25,715 nucleotides of DNA from positions 1 to 25,715 of the forward strand of contig CABUWD010000011.1 of the NCBI GenBank assembly GCA_902495155.1, in the 5' to 3' direction. The notes below the pieces were generated by a model. That model saw only the letters and a list, made by a program, of their open reading frames with translations. It was not told the origin of the DNA and did not search any database. A program made the translations under genes and the position numbers. Of this stretch, positions 1-6,321 are shown piece after piece; positions within the stretch are counted from its first letter, which is position 1; every line of letters starts with the position of its first letter. The DNA comes from an uncultured Collinsella sp. Its GTDB lineage: Bacteria > Actinomycetota > Coriobacteriia > Coriobacteriales > Coriobacteriaceae.

Positions 1-41
1 ATAAAACCTACCAAAATAAACCTGTCCCTTTTTGGCAGGTG
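1..41 (+). repeat. Copy 1 of a hairpin leader element (left end cut by window)
   Basis: This is one of three related copies in the window (others at 2126-2175 and 10171-10224). It reads ATAAAACCTACCAAAATAA, a short CTGTCCC loop, then TTTTTGGCAGGT, so ACCTACCAAAA can pair with TTTTGGCAGGT apart from one A-C mismatch. The Shine-Dalgarno sequence of the HAD gene begins directly after the 3' arm. In the other two copies the element starts with GTTTGCCCAG, which here lies outside the window. The function is unknown; the position suggests a 5' leader structure or a dispersed intergenic repeat. Confidence 0.6.
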
Positions 42-54
42 GGAGGAGATGCGT

Positions 55-684
55 ATGATCAAGGCAGTGCTGTTTGACATGGACGGCGTGCTGGTCGATA
101 CCGAGTGGTTCTACAACCGTCGTCGCGTGGCGTTTATGGAGGAGAAGGGCTTTCACTTTGACGAGATCCCCGATCTTTCGGGGTCTAACGAGCCCGCCAT
201 TTGGAAGTCGCTGGTACCTGACGATGTTGAGCTGCGCGAGCGCCTGCGCGTGGAGTACAAGCAGGTCTACAGCCCAGACCATCCCGTTCCGTATGCCGAG
301 CTGCTCAACGAGCAGACGGAGCCGGTGATGCGCAAGCTGCACGAGCGCGGCGTGAAGTGCGCCATCGCAAGCTCGTCCTATCGCGAGCTCATTGACGAGC
401 TGGTGGGGATTGCCGGTATCGCCGACGTGCTGGACTACACCATCAGCGGTCACGAGTGCAGTGCGTTTAAGCCCGACCCCGAGATCTACCTGCGTGCCAT
501 GGAGGCGCTGGGTGTGGGGCCTACCGAGTGCCTGGTTATCGAGGACTCGCCTTTGGGCATCGAGGCTGGCAAACGTTCCGGCGCCCGCGTCCTGGCACTG
601 CGCCCGCACGAGGGCGTCAACCTCGATCAATCGCGAGCCGATGCCGTTATTGATAATCTGACCGACATTTTGGCCGCTTTGTAG
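55..684 (+). CDS. HAD family hydrolase (beta-phosphoglucomutase/phosphatase type)
   Basis: A 209-aa HAD-superfamily phosphohydrolase, probably a cytosolic sugar-phosphate phosphatase or phosphoglucomutase-like enzyme. Visible motifs are motif I FDMDGVLVD (nucleophile D8, acid/base D10), motif II ASSS near residue 106, the motif III lysine in FKPDPEIYL (K139), and motif IV IEDSPLGIEAG (E163, D164). A helical cap lies between motifs I and II, the subclass I layout. The start is placed at the ATG at 55 because GGAGG (42-46) is 8 nt upstream; the in-frame ATG at 49 would be only 2 nt from it. The HAD assignment is secure. The substrate cannot be read from the sequence and the neighbours do not reveal it. 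Confidence 0.9.
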   Translation: MIKAVLFDMDGVLVDTEWFYNRRRVAFMEEKGFHFDEIPDLSGSNEPAIWKSLVPDDVELRERLRVEYKQVYSPDHPVPYAELLNEQTEPVMRKLHERGVKCAIASSSYRELIDELVGIAGIADVLDYTISGHECSAFKPDPEIYLRAMEALGVGPTECLVIEDSPLGIEAGKRSGARVLALRPHEGVNLDQSRADAVIDNLTDILAAL

Positions 685-781
685 TGTCAATCCGCCGCGA
701 GAAGCACGGGTTCAAACGTTTTTTGCGGTGGACTGGCTCAATTTGGTTTCGATTTTGATCCGTTTGGCTTCGATTCGGACT

Positions 782-900
782 AAGTGAGTAGACTTTTTGG
801 TGCAGGACGAGCACAAAGCGCATCTGCTCTAGTAAAACCGCAGGTCACAGGGGTGGCGGTTTTGGGTGTGCTCTGCAGGTCGCGTAAAGTCTACTCACTT
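782..900. repeat. Nested inverted repeat, 119 bp, in the HAD-YitT intergenic region
   Basis: Perfect 15-bp arms AAGTGAGTAGACTTT (782-796) and AAAGTCTACTCACTT (886-900) enclose more pairing: TGCA (801-804) with TGCA (874-877), GAGCACA (809-815) with TGTGCTC (867-873), and AAAACCGC (834-841) with GCGGTTTT (856-863). GAGCA (809-813) can alternatively pair with TGCTC (825-829). No target-site duplication is obvious. The rest of the 354-nt gap (685-1038) holds only the YitT promoter and a degenerate direct repeat TTTGGYTTCGATT at 742 and 763. It could be a structured RNA, a small non-autonomous element, or a bidirectional terminator-like structure. Confidence 0.7.
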
Positions 901-984
901 GTAATTTGGGCCTTTGGTCGTGGGGTTGCTGGTCCCGCTTTGGTTGTCGAGAGAGGGTGAATTGAAGCGCCCCCGCACGCTCCA

Positions 985-993
985 TGCTACAAT
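985..993 (+). promoter_or_regulatory. Candidate extended -10 promoter for the YitT gene
   Basis: TGCTACAAT fits the extended -10 pattern TGnTATAAT with one mismatch and lies 46 nt upstream of the start codon. No good -35 is present at 17 nt (a TTGAAG at 962-967 is 20 nt away), consistent with an extended -10 promoter. Confidence 0.45.
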
Positions 994-1038
994 CGCGGAC
1001 ATACCCCACAACTACATCTGCCTTCGAAAGGAGCCTGC

Positions 1039-2046
1039 GTGGCGAACGCCATCGATCAGCTCACGGACCGCGTGCTCGTGCTCGGCCGCCTCACCATCGT
1101 CCGCCGTGCCATTACCACCGTGGCGGTCACAATTTCTGCCGTCCTCCAAACATTTCTGATCCAGGCGTTCATTCAGCCCGCCGACCTGCTTCCGAGCGGC
1201 CTCACCGGCGTCGCGGTCCTGCTCGATCGCGTTACCTCGCTGGGCGGCGTTCACATCGACATCTCGCTCGGTATGCTCGCGCTCAACATCCCCGTGGCGC
1301 TCCTATGCTGGAGTGGCATCAGCAAGCGCTTCGTCATCTTCTCGATGATGCAGGTCGTGCTCTCATCGCTCTTTCTCAACATCTTTCACTTCGCCCCGTT
1401 TTTGGGCGACAAGATCATGCTCATCATTTTTGGCGGCGTGGTCTCGGGTCTGGGCGCTGCCATCGCGCTAAAGTCCGGCGCATCCACCGGCGGCACCGAC
1501 TTTATCGCGCTGTGGGTTTCCAACCACACGGGCAAGACCATCTGGGGCGTCATCTTTGGTTTCAACTGCTTTATCCTGGCGATCTTTGGTTTTATGTTTG
1601 GCTGGGACAAGGCGGCGTATTCCATCGTGTTCCAGTTTATTTCGACCAAGACCATCGACAGTTTCTATCGTCGCTACGACCGCGTGACGCTGCAAATCAC
1701 GACGCGCAAGGCAGACGAAGTCATGACCGCCTATGTTGACCATTTTCAGCACGGCATTAGCTGTGCCGAGGTCATCGGCGGATACAGCCGCGAAAAGATG
1801 TACCTGCTGCACGCCGTTGTCTCGACCTATGAGAGCCAGGACATTATCAAGCTGGTGTGCGACATTGATTCCGGTGCCGTGATCAATGTGTTCCACACGC
1901 TCAACTTTGTGGGCGGCTGGTGGGGCGGTCATGTCGACGAGCCCATGCCCACGGCCGTACCCGATCCCGACAAGCCCGCGCGTATGGCCAGCAGACAGGC
2001 GCGCCTCAGCGAGCAGGACAGCCTGCAGCAGGACGACGGCAGGTAG
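1039..2046 (+). CDS. YitT family membrane protein (YitT + DUF2179)
   Basis: A 335-aa inner-membrane protein of the YitT/DUF161 family with a C-terminal DUF2179 domain. The N-terminal two thirds carries about five or six hydrophobic segments. It includes the family hallmark SGASTGGTDFIA near residues 149-160, a glycine-rich loop between helices. The last third (about 210-300: VTLQITTRKADEV, GGYSREKMYLLHAVVS, VINVFHTLNFVGGWWGG) is a soluble ferredoxin-like DUF2179 domain. The tail after that is charged and glutamine-rich. GTG at 1039 is chosen because AAAGGAG (1027-1033) lies 5 nt upstream. Some family members are annotated as transporters, but the substrate is unknown. It appears monocistronic, with a promoter upstream and a terminator downstream. 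Confidence 0.9.
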   Translation: MANAIDQLTDRVLVLGRLTIVRRAITTVAVTISAVLQTFLIQAFIQPADLLPSGLTGVAVLLDRVTSLGGVHIDISLGMLALNIPVALLCWSGISKRFVIFSMMQVVLSSLFLNIFHFAPFLGDKIMLIIFGGVVSGLGAAIALKSGASTGGTDFIALWVSNHTGKTIWGVIFGFNCFILAIFGFMFGWDKAAYSIVFQFISTKTIDSFYRRYDRVTLQITTRKADEVMTAYVDHFQHGISCAEVIGGYSREKMYLLHAVVSTYESQDIIKLVCDIDSGAVINVFHTLNFVGGWWGGHVDEPMPTAVPDPDKPARMASRQARLSEQDSLQQDDGR

Positions 2047-2089
2047 AGTGTTGGTATTTTGCCGGCACGGCGCAATCCTGTCCGCTTGA

Positions 2090-2129
2090 GCCTCCCGAAA
2101 GCCTCGCTGCTTTCAGGAGGCCTTCGTTT
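2090..2129 (+). terminator. Rho-independent terminator after the YitT gene
   Basis: GCCTCC (2090-2095) pairs with GGAGGC (2116-2121) and, inside it, GAAAGC (2097-2102) pairs with GCTTTC (2109-2114), followed by a T-rich CTTCGTTT. The element at 2126-2175 starts at the end of this tail. Confidence 0.7.
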
Positions 2130-2175
2130 GCCCAGATAAAACCTACCAAAATGAAGCTGTCGCTTTTTGGTAGGG
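2126..2175 (+). repeat. Copy 2 of the hairpin leader element
   Basis: It begins GTTTGCCCAGATAAAACC and continues into ACCTACCAAAA ... TTTTTGGTAGG, a stem with an A-T pair where copy 3 has G-C. The loop (ATGAAGCTGTCGC) differs from the ATAAACCTGTCCC of copies 1 and 3. A terminator hairpin lies immediately 5', as in copy 3. It sits about 90 nt upstream of the first GntR gene. The intervening AT-rich DNA contains ACGT-TATAT-ACGT and repeated TTTCGATA, possible regulator-binding sequence, but too short to call. Confidence 0.65.
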
Positions 2176-2266
2176 AGGGTGTATCGTTTTATCATTATGA
2201 GGTAACATGAAACTAGACGTTATATACGTATTAGTTATTTCGATATTTCGATAAGAGTGATTAGAT

Positions 2267-2986
2267 ATGCCTACACCCAAAAATGCACCGCTTTACCAGC
2301 AGATTTATGACGAAATCAAGGATGCGATCGAGAAAGGTGTTTATGCACCCAAGGAGCGTATTCCGTCCGAGCTTGAGCTAGCCGAGCAGTACGAGGTGAG
2401 CCGCATCACGGTGCGCCGCGCCGTCGAGGAGCTGTGCTCCGATGGCTACCTGGTTAAGCAGCAGGGCCGCGGCACCTTTGTTTCCACGCCGCACATCAAT
2501 CGCCAGTTCCACGCCTCGACGCTGCAGACGTTTACCGCGCTGTGTGCCAACAACGGCATGAAGGCCGGTGCACATGTGGTCGAGCGCCAGATTGTGCCGG
2601 CGCGCCAAAACGAGATGGAGTTCTTTGGCCTGCAGAAGGATGCGCTGCTGCTGCATATCAAGCGCGTGCGTACGGCCGACGGCGAGCCCATCTTTGAGGA
2701 GAACATCTTTGTGCCGTTTGACGCCTACCGTGAGCTGTTGACGGCCGATCTTGAGGACAAGTCGATTTTTGCCGAGGTCGAGCGTGTTGGCGGGACGCCG
2801 ATTGTCTCGGTTGGCTACCGTACGGTCGAGGCCGTTCGAGCTAACGCCGAGCAGGCGGCCGAGCTGGGCATTGCTCCGCACGATCCGCTGCTCAACCTGC
2901 GTGCCGGCTTTACCGGTCCCGATGACGAGCCGGTTTTGATGGGTAAGCAGTACTACGTGGGATCGCGCTACGTTATGGTCATGTAA
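2267..2986 (+). CDS. GntR family transcriptional regulator, HutC/UTRA type (paralog 1)
   Basis: A 239-aa cytoplasmic repressor-type regulator. Residues about 8-75 form the GntR winged helix (PLYQQIYDEIKDAIEKGVY, then IPSELELAEQYEVSRITVRR, then GYLVKQQGRGTFV). Residues about 95-235 form a UTRA ligand-binding domain with the family features HIKRVRTADGEPIFEENIF and the C-terminal YYVGSRYVMVM. UTRA regulators usually sense a sugar phosphate or related metabolite. It is clearly paralogous to the regulator at 5422-6177, with near-matching DNA-recognition helices (RITVRRA-EEL, QQGRGTFV). The ribosome site is weak (AAGAGTGA, 2252-2259) and the leader AT-rich, so autoregulation is plausible. No neighbour identifies its ligand. 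Confidence 0.92.
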   Translation: MPTPKNAPLYQQIYDEIKDAIEKGVYAPKERIPSELELAEQYEVSRITVRRAVEELCSDGYLVKQQGRGTFVSTPHINRQFHASTLQTFTALCANNGMKAGAHVVERQIVPARQNEMEFFGLQKDALLLHIKRVRTADGEPIFEENIFVPFDAYRELLTADLEDKSIFAEVERVGGTPIVSVGYRTVEAVRANAEQAAELGIAPHDPLLNLRAGFTGPDDEPVLMGKQYYVGSRYVMVM

Positions 2987-3014
2987 GTTACGCGGTTTTA
3001 CCAAACCGCGTAAC
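2987..3014 (+). repeat. Stop-codon-adjacent hairpin, copy 1
   Basis: GTTACGCGGTTT (2987-2998) pairs perfectly with AAACCGCGTAAC (3003-3014) around a TACC loop, starting on the first base after the GntR stop codon. The same core hairpin follows glmM at 25393-25422, with different but still paired outer bases. No run of T follows, so it is not a classical intrinsic terminator. It may stabilise the 3' end or form part of the adjacent repeated element. Confidence 0.75.
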
Positions 3015-3033
3015 GGGCCGACGTTGCGCCTTT

Positions 3034-3062
3034 GGTTCCGCCGTTCTGACGAACGGCGGACC
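3034..3062. repeat. GC-rich hairpin between the stop-codon hairpin and the covarying element
   Basis: TCCGCCGTTC (3037-3046) pairs perfectly with GAACGGCGGA (3051-3060) around TGAC, with a GG/CC extension outside. The second locus (25423-25426) has no equivalent, so this is an insertion specific to the first copy. Confidence 0.6.
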
Positions 3063-3064
3063 GG

Positions 3065-3180
3065 GCGACGCTGCAAACGCCCCTAAGCGGCAATCTGACG
3101 TTCAATCGTCGGTCGCGTACCGAAGTACGCTTCCCTCCTCTTTCACGTCACCTTGCTCGCTTAGGGGCGTTTTCGCTGAC
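3065..3180. repeat. Structured intergenic element with covarying stem, copy 1
   Basis: AAACGCCCCTAAGCG (3075-3089) pairs perfectly with CGCTTAGGGGCGTTT (3158-3172). Pairing continues inward with CAA/TTG and TGACGT/ACGTCA, then a terminal GCGTAC-CGAA-GTACGC hairpin (3115-3130). The flanks GACGCTGC and TTTTCGCTGAC also match the copy at 25426-25541. In that copy the basal stem differs at two positions on each side and both changes keep the pairing. A TTTTCGC tail after the stem could support termination on the plus strand. The identity is unknown; no protein is encoded. Confidence 0.8.
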
Positions 3181-3229
3181 TTATGCTCAACCAGCGACGT
3201 TTCCACGCTCATCCGGAAAGTGTCCAGAC

Positions 3230-3285
3230 TAGTCATTGGGGACGTTCATAAATGACTACTCATTCAAGAGCGTCCCCAATGACTA
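3230..3285. repeat. 18-bp inverted repeat upstream of recQ
   Basis: TAGTCATTGGGGACGTTC (3230-3247) and GAGCGTCCCCAATGACTA (3268-3285) are complementary except at one position. The 20-nt spacer contains AATGA-CTAC-TCATT, itself palindromic and echoing the arm sequence. The rest of the gap between the GntR stop and recQ (2987-3436) holds the elements listed separately and the recQ promoter; 3286-3375 shows nothing recognisable. This may be a dispersed repeat, but only one copy is in the window. Confidence 0.65.
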
Positions 3286-3375
3286 CCCACCGTTTTTGGC
3301 TCGGCGGCGGGTACAAAGCGGGACATTATCTACGCTCGTTCCCTTCGGGTCACGTTGCCTGTGGCTGACAGCCGG

Positions 3376-3405
3376 GCGACGCCGGTCCGCGTGGCGGCGT
3401 ATAAT
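3376..3405 (+). promoter_or_regulatory. Candidate recQ promoter
   Basis: A perfect -10 TATAAT lies at 3400-3405, 31 nt upstream of the recQ start. The best -35 is GCGACG at 3376-3381 with an 18-nt spacer, sharing only the central GAC with the consensus. Confidence 0.5.
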
Positions 3406-3436
3406 CGGCGGCAGATGACTTGGACGTTAGGAAACC

Positions 3437-5419
3437 ATGACCGATAGCATGCAGCAGATGGCGCTCGACACGCTCGGCGCCTATTTTGGCTACACCTCGT
3501 TTCGCCCGGGACAGGACCGCATGGTCGATGCGATCCTTGCCGGTCGTGATGCGCTGGGTGTTATGCCCACGGGCGCCGGCAAGTCCATTTGCTACCAGGT
3601 GCCCGCGCTTATGCTGCCCGGCATCACCTTTGTGGTGAGCCCGTTGCTGTCGCTTATGGAGGACCAGACCCGCGCGCTGCTCGCGGCGGGTGCGCGCCCC
3701 AGCTATCTCAACTCCAGCCTTACGCCGGCTCAGCAAAATACCGTGCTCAAGCGGGCGCGCGAGGGCCGCTATCAGCTTATGTACGTGGCACCCGAGCGTC
3801 TGCTCGAGCCGCGCTTTCTGGCCTTTGCGCAGGAAGCTGCGGCCGAAGGCGGCATCGGCGTTCCGCTCGTGGCTATTGACGAGGCCCACTGCGTGAGCCA
3901 GTGGGGCCAGGATTTCCGCCCCGCCTACCTGCAGATTCGCGAGTTCATCGATTCCCTGCCGCAGCGCCCCATCGTGGCGGCCTTTACCGCTACGGCGACC
4001 GAGCGCGTGCGTGCAGACATTCAGCAAATGCTCGGCCTGCAAAACCCCGCGACGGTGGTGACGGGCTTCGATCGCAAGAACCTCTACTTTGGTTGCGAGG
4101 AGATGGGCGACAAGGCCAAGACTGCCTGGGTGCGCGACTACGTGATTGCGCATTCGAGCGAGAGCGGCATCGTGTATTGCTCGACTCGCAAGACGGTCGA
4201 TGCGCTGGCGGGCGAGCTTGCCGAGGCGCTGGGACCCAGCGGCATTCGCGTGGGCCGTTACCATGCCGGCATGGGCAACGACGCCCGCCGCCAAAGCCAG
4301 CGCGCCTTTATCGACGACGATATCCAGGTGATGGTTGCCACCAACGCCTTTGGCATGGGCATCGACAAGCCCAACGTGCGCTACGTGATCCACAACAACG
4401 TGCCCGAGAGCATCGAGGCATACTACCAAGAGGCGGGCCGCGCCGGCCGCGATGGCGATCCGGCCAGCTGTCACTTGCTGTGGAACGGTAACGATTTTCG
4501 TATGCGCCGCTTTTTGATCGACCGCGGCGATGCGACCGACGAGGCGCTCGACGACGAGCAGTGCGCGTGGGCGCTTCAGAACCGTTATCGCCTGCTCAGC
4601 CAGATGGAGGGCTACTGCAATACCACTGGCTGTCTGCGCGAATACATGCTGCGCTACTTTGGCGACGAGGCCGCGGCCGAGCATGCTGCTTCGGCTGGCG
4701 CGGGCGGCACCGCTACGGACGAGGTCGAGGGCTGTGGTAACTGCAGCAACTGCCTCACACAGTTCGAGGTCGAGGACGTCACCGATATGGCCCGCGCCGC
4801 CGTGCGCTATGTGGCCACGCGTCCCATGCGCTTTGGCAAGTCGCTGATCGCCGACGTGCTCCACGGCGGCAACACCGAGCGCATTCGCCAGATGCATCTG
4901 GACGAGGACCGCGGCTACGGTGAGCTGTCGAGCGAATCGGTCGGGCGCATCAAGGACATCATCGGCCAGCTGTGCGGTCGCGGTTATTTGGCCACCTCGC
5001 AGGGGCAGTACCCGGTCGTGGGACTGGGTCCGCGTGCCGGCGAGGTCGAGGACGAGGCGTTCGTCTTTACCGTTAAGCGTCGCGCGTCCAAGCGCAAGGC
5101 CTCGGCCCGCGCCCGCCGCGCCGTCGATCTGCTGCGCGAGGAGGCCGAGCTGGATCAGCGCCCGCGCGTTGGCGACGATGCCGAGCTGTTCGAGCGCCTG
5201 CGTGCCCTCCGCAAGGAGATCTCGACCGAGCTGGAGATGGCGCCGTATATGGTCTTTTCCGACAAGGCCCTGCGCGGCCTGTGCCGCCTGCGTCCGCAGA
5301 CGCGCGAGGAGCTGATCCAGGTCAACGGCATTGGCGAGAAAAAAGCCGACGCCTTTGGCGAGCAGTTTATGGCGGCGATTGAAGAATTTGAGTCCGAGCA
5401 TGCGCGGGATGGAGCGTAA
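3437..5419 (+). CDS. recQ: ATP-dependent DNA helicase RecQ
   Basis: A 660-aa superfamily 2 3'-5' DNA helicase acting in recombination and replication repair. Visible parts are the RecQ-specific FRPGQ motif 0 (residues 22-26), Walker A TGAGKS (45-50), DEAH (148-151) followed by the aromatic-rich loop CVSQWGQDFRP, TATATE (185-190), and motif VI QEAGRAGRDG (331-340). The zinc-binding subdomain has C399, C433, C436 and C439. An RQC winged helix follows, and a C-terminal HRDC domain spans about 580-650 (LRALRKEISTELEMAPYMVF, then VNGIGEKKADAFGEQF). Length and domain order are those of a standard bacterial RecQ. TAGGA (3428-3432) supports the start. The GntR gene downstream begins 2 nt after the stop, so the two are probably co-transcribed. 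Confidence 0.97.
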   Translation: MTDSMQQMALDTLGAYFGYTSFRPGQDRMVDAILAGRDALGVMPTGAGKSICYQVPALMLPGITFVVSPLLSLMEDQTRALLAAGARPSYLNSSLTPAQQNTVLKRAREGRYQLMYVAPERLLEPRFLAFAQEAAAEGGIGVPLVAIDEAHCVSQWGQDFRPAYLQIREFIDSLPQRPIVAAFTATATERVRADIQQMLGLQNPATVVTGFDRKNLYFGCEEMGDKAKTAWVRDYVIAHSSESGIVYCSTRKTVDALAGELAEALGPSGIRVGRYHAGMGNDARRQSQRAFIDDDIQVMVATNAFGMGIDKPNVRYVIHNNVPESIEAYYQEAGRAGRDGDPASCHLLWNGNDFRMRRFLIDRGDATDEALDDEQCAWALQNRYRLLSQMEGYCNTTGCLREYMLRYFGDEAAAEHAASAGAGGTATDEVEGCGNCSNCLTQFEVEDVTDMARAAVRYVATRPMRFGKSLIADVLHGGNTERIRQMHLDEDRGYGELSSESVGRIKDIIGQLCGRGYLATSQGQYPVVGLGPRAGEVEDEAFVFTVKRRASKRKASARARRAVDLLREEAELDQRPRVGDDAELFERLRALRKEISTELEMAPYMVFSDKALRGLCRLRPQTREELIQVNGIGEKKADAFGEQFMAAIEEFESEHARDGA

Positions 5420-5421
5420 CG

Positions 5422-6177
5422 ATGGCATTCGACGATAAAACCGACCGCACTGACGTGCCCGCCGTGCCGCTGTACCAGCAGGTCATGGACGACCTAAAGG
5501 GCGAGATCGCGCGCGGCGTGTACCCTGCCGGCTCGCGCATCCCTGCCGAGATGGAGCTCGCGAAGTCCTACGGCGTGGGGCGCATCACCGTGCGCCGTGC
5601 CATCGAGGAGCTGTCGCGTGCGGGGTATCTCAACCGCCAGCAGGGGAGGGGCACCTTTGTGTGCGCCCCCAAGCTCAAACGCAAGATTCGCCAGAAGGGT
5701 GACGTCCAGAGCTTTACTGAGGGTTGTGCTGCCAACGACATGGTGCCGGGTGCGCGTCTGGTGTCGCGCACGGTGGTCGCGGCGACGCACGAGGATGCGG
5801 CGTTCTTTGGCGTGGAGCCCGGCTGCGAGCTTATCGTGGTCGAGCGCGTGCGCACGGCCGACGGCATCCCCGTCATGCTCGAGAACAACGCCTTTGTGCT
5901 CGCCGACCATCCCTACCTGCAGACGCTGGCCGACGAGGACCTCACCGATAACTCAATCTTTGCGCTCGTTGCCGAGCATTCGGGTCGCGCGCCGCTCAAG
6001 TCCGACCCCTGCACCGTGGAGATTGCGCTTGCCGATACTCAGACGGCCCCGCTGCTGGAGGTGCCGGTCGGCGAGCCGCTCTTCTATATGGAGGCCTACT
6101 TTACCGACGCCGGCGGGCGCCCTCTACTGCTCGGCCGCCAAAAGATCGTGGGCTCGCGCTACGTCTTCGACATCTAA
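5422..6177 (+). CDS. GntR family transcriptional regulator, HutC/UTRA type (paralog 2)
   Basis: A 251-aa regulator with an N-terminal GntR winged helix (VPLYQQVMDDLKGEIARGVY, then MELAKSYGVGRITVRRAIEE, then NRQQGRGTFV) and a C-terminal UTRA effector domain (VERVRTADGIPVMLENNAF, ending QKIVGSRYVFDI). It starts 2 nt after the recQ stop, with GGAG inside the recQ end as its ribosome site. It is followed, in the same direction, by a gene for a FrlB/FraB-like deglycase. Many fructosamine loci carry a GntR regulator, so the best inference is that it represses the downstream deglycase and responds to a phosphorylated sugar or Amadori compound. The repeated ATAGAACAAC boxes in the gap are its likely targets. 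Confidence 0.92.
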   Translation: MAFDDKTDRTDVPAVPLYQQVMDDLKGEIARGVYPAGSRIPAEMELAKSYGVGRITVRRAIEELSRAGYLNRQQGRGTFVCAPKLKRKIRQKGDVQSFTEGCAANDMVPGARLVSRTVVAATHEDAAFFGVEPGCELIVVERVRTADGIPVMLENNAFVLADHPYLQTLADEDLTDNSIFALVAEHSGRAPLKSDPCTVEIALADTQTAPLLEVPVGEPLFYMEAYFTDAGGRPLLLGRQKIVGSRYVFDI

Positions 6178-6186
6178 CGTCCACAG

Positions 6187-6266
6187 ATAGAACAACATAG
6201 AACAAATTTGCTGAGATGACTTCACGGGCGTTGTTACACGTGCTATAAATAGGACAACATAGAACG
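6187..6266 (+). promoter_or_regulatory. Paired operator-like direct repeats upstream of the deglycase gene
   Basis: ATAGAACAACATAGAACA (6187-6204) and ATAGGACAACATAGAACG (6249-6266) match at 16 of 18 positions. Each is two 10-bp units in tandem (ATAGAACAAC then ATAGAAC), so the TAGAAC cores fall on the same helix face. One block lies upstream of the promoter and the other starts at the last base of the -10. This is a typical arrangement for repression by a dimeric regulator, most likely the adjacent GntR protein. Confidence 0.6.
6221..6249 (+). promoter_or_regulatory. Candidate promoter of the deglycase gene
   Basis: The -35 is TTCACG (6221-6226), then a 17-nt spacer and -10 TATAAA (6244-6249), about 73 nt upstream of the start codon. 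The second operator-like block begins at the end of the -10. Confidence 0.5.
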
Positions 6267-6321
6267 ACAGCAGGTACGAGCTGTCGTCGTTCAAAGCCGC
6301 CCCACAAGGAGGAGCATCAGC

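Noticed and set aside
1..60. Reading the hairpin leader as an N-terminal extension of the HAD protein
   Set aside because: The frame is open upstream, but the other two copies of the repeat are not in the frame of a downstream gene in the same way, and GGAGG is well placed for the ATG at 55.
742..775. Direct repeat TTTGGYTTCGATT, copies 21 bp apart, as an operator
   Set aside because: Two-turn spacing is suggestive, but the sequence is low in complexity and there is no adjacent promoter or regulator to support it.
3350..5428. 692-codon open frame on the minus strand opposite recQ
   Set aside because: It is antisense to a complete RecQ with all motifs. Its product is a composition-driven string rich in Ala, Arg, His and Leu, as expected opposite a GC-rich gene.
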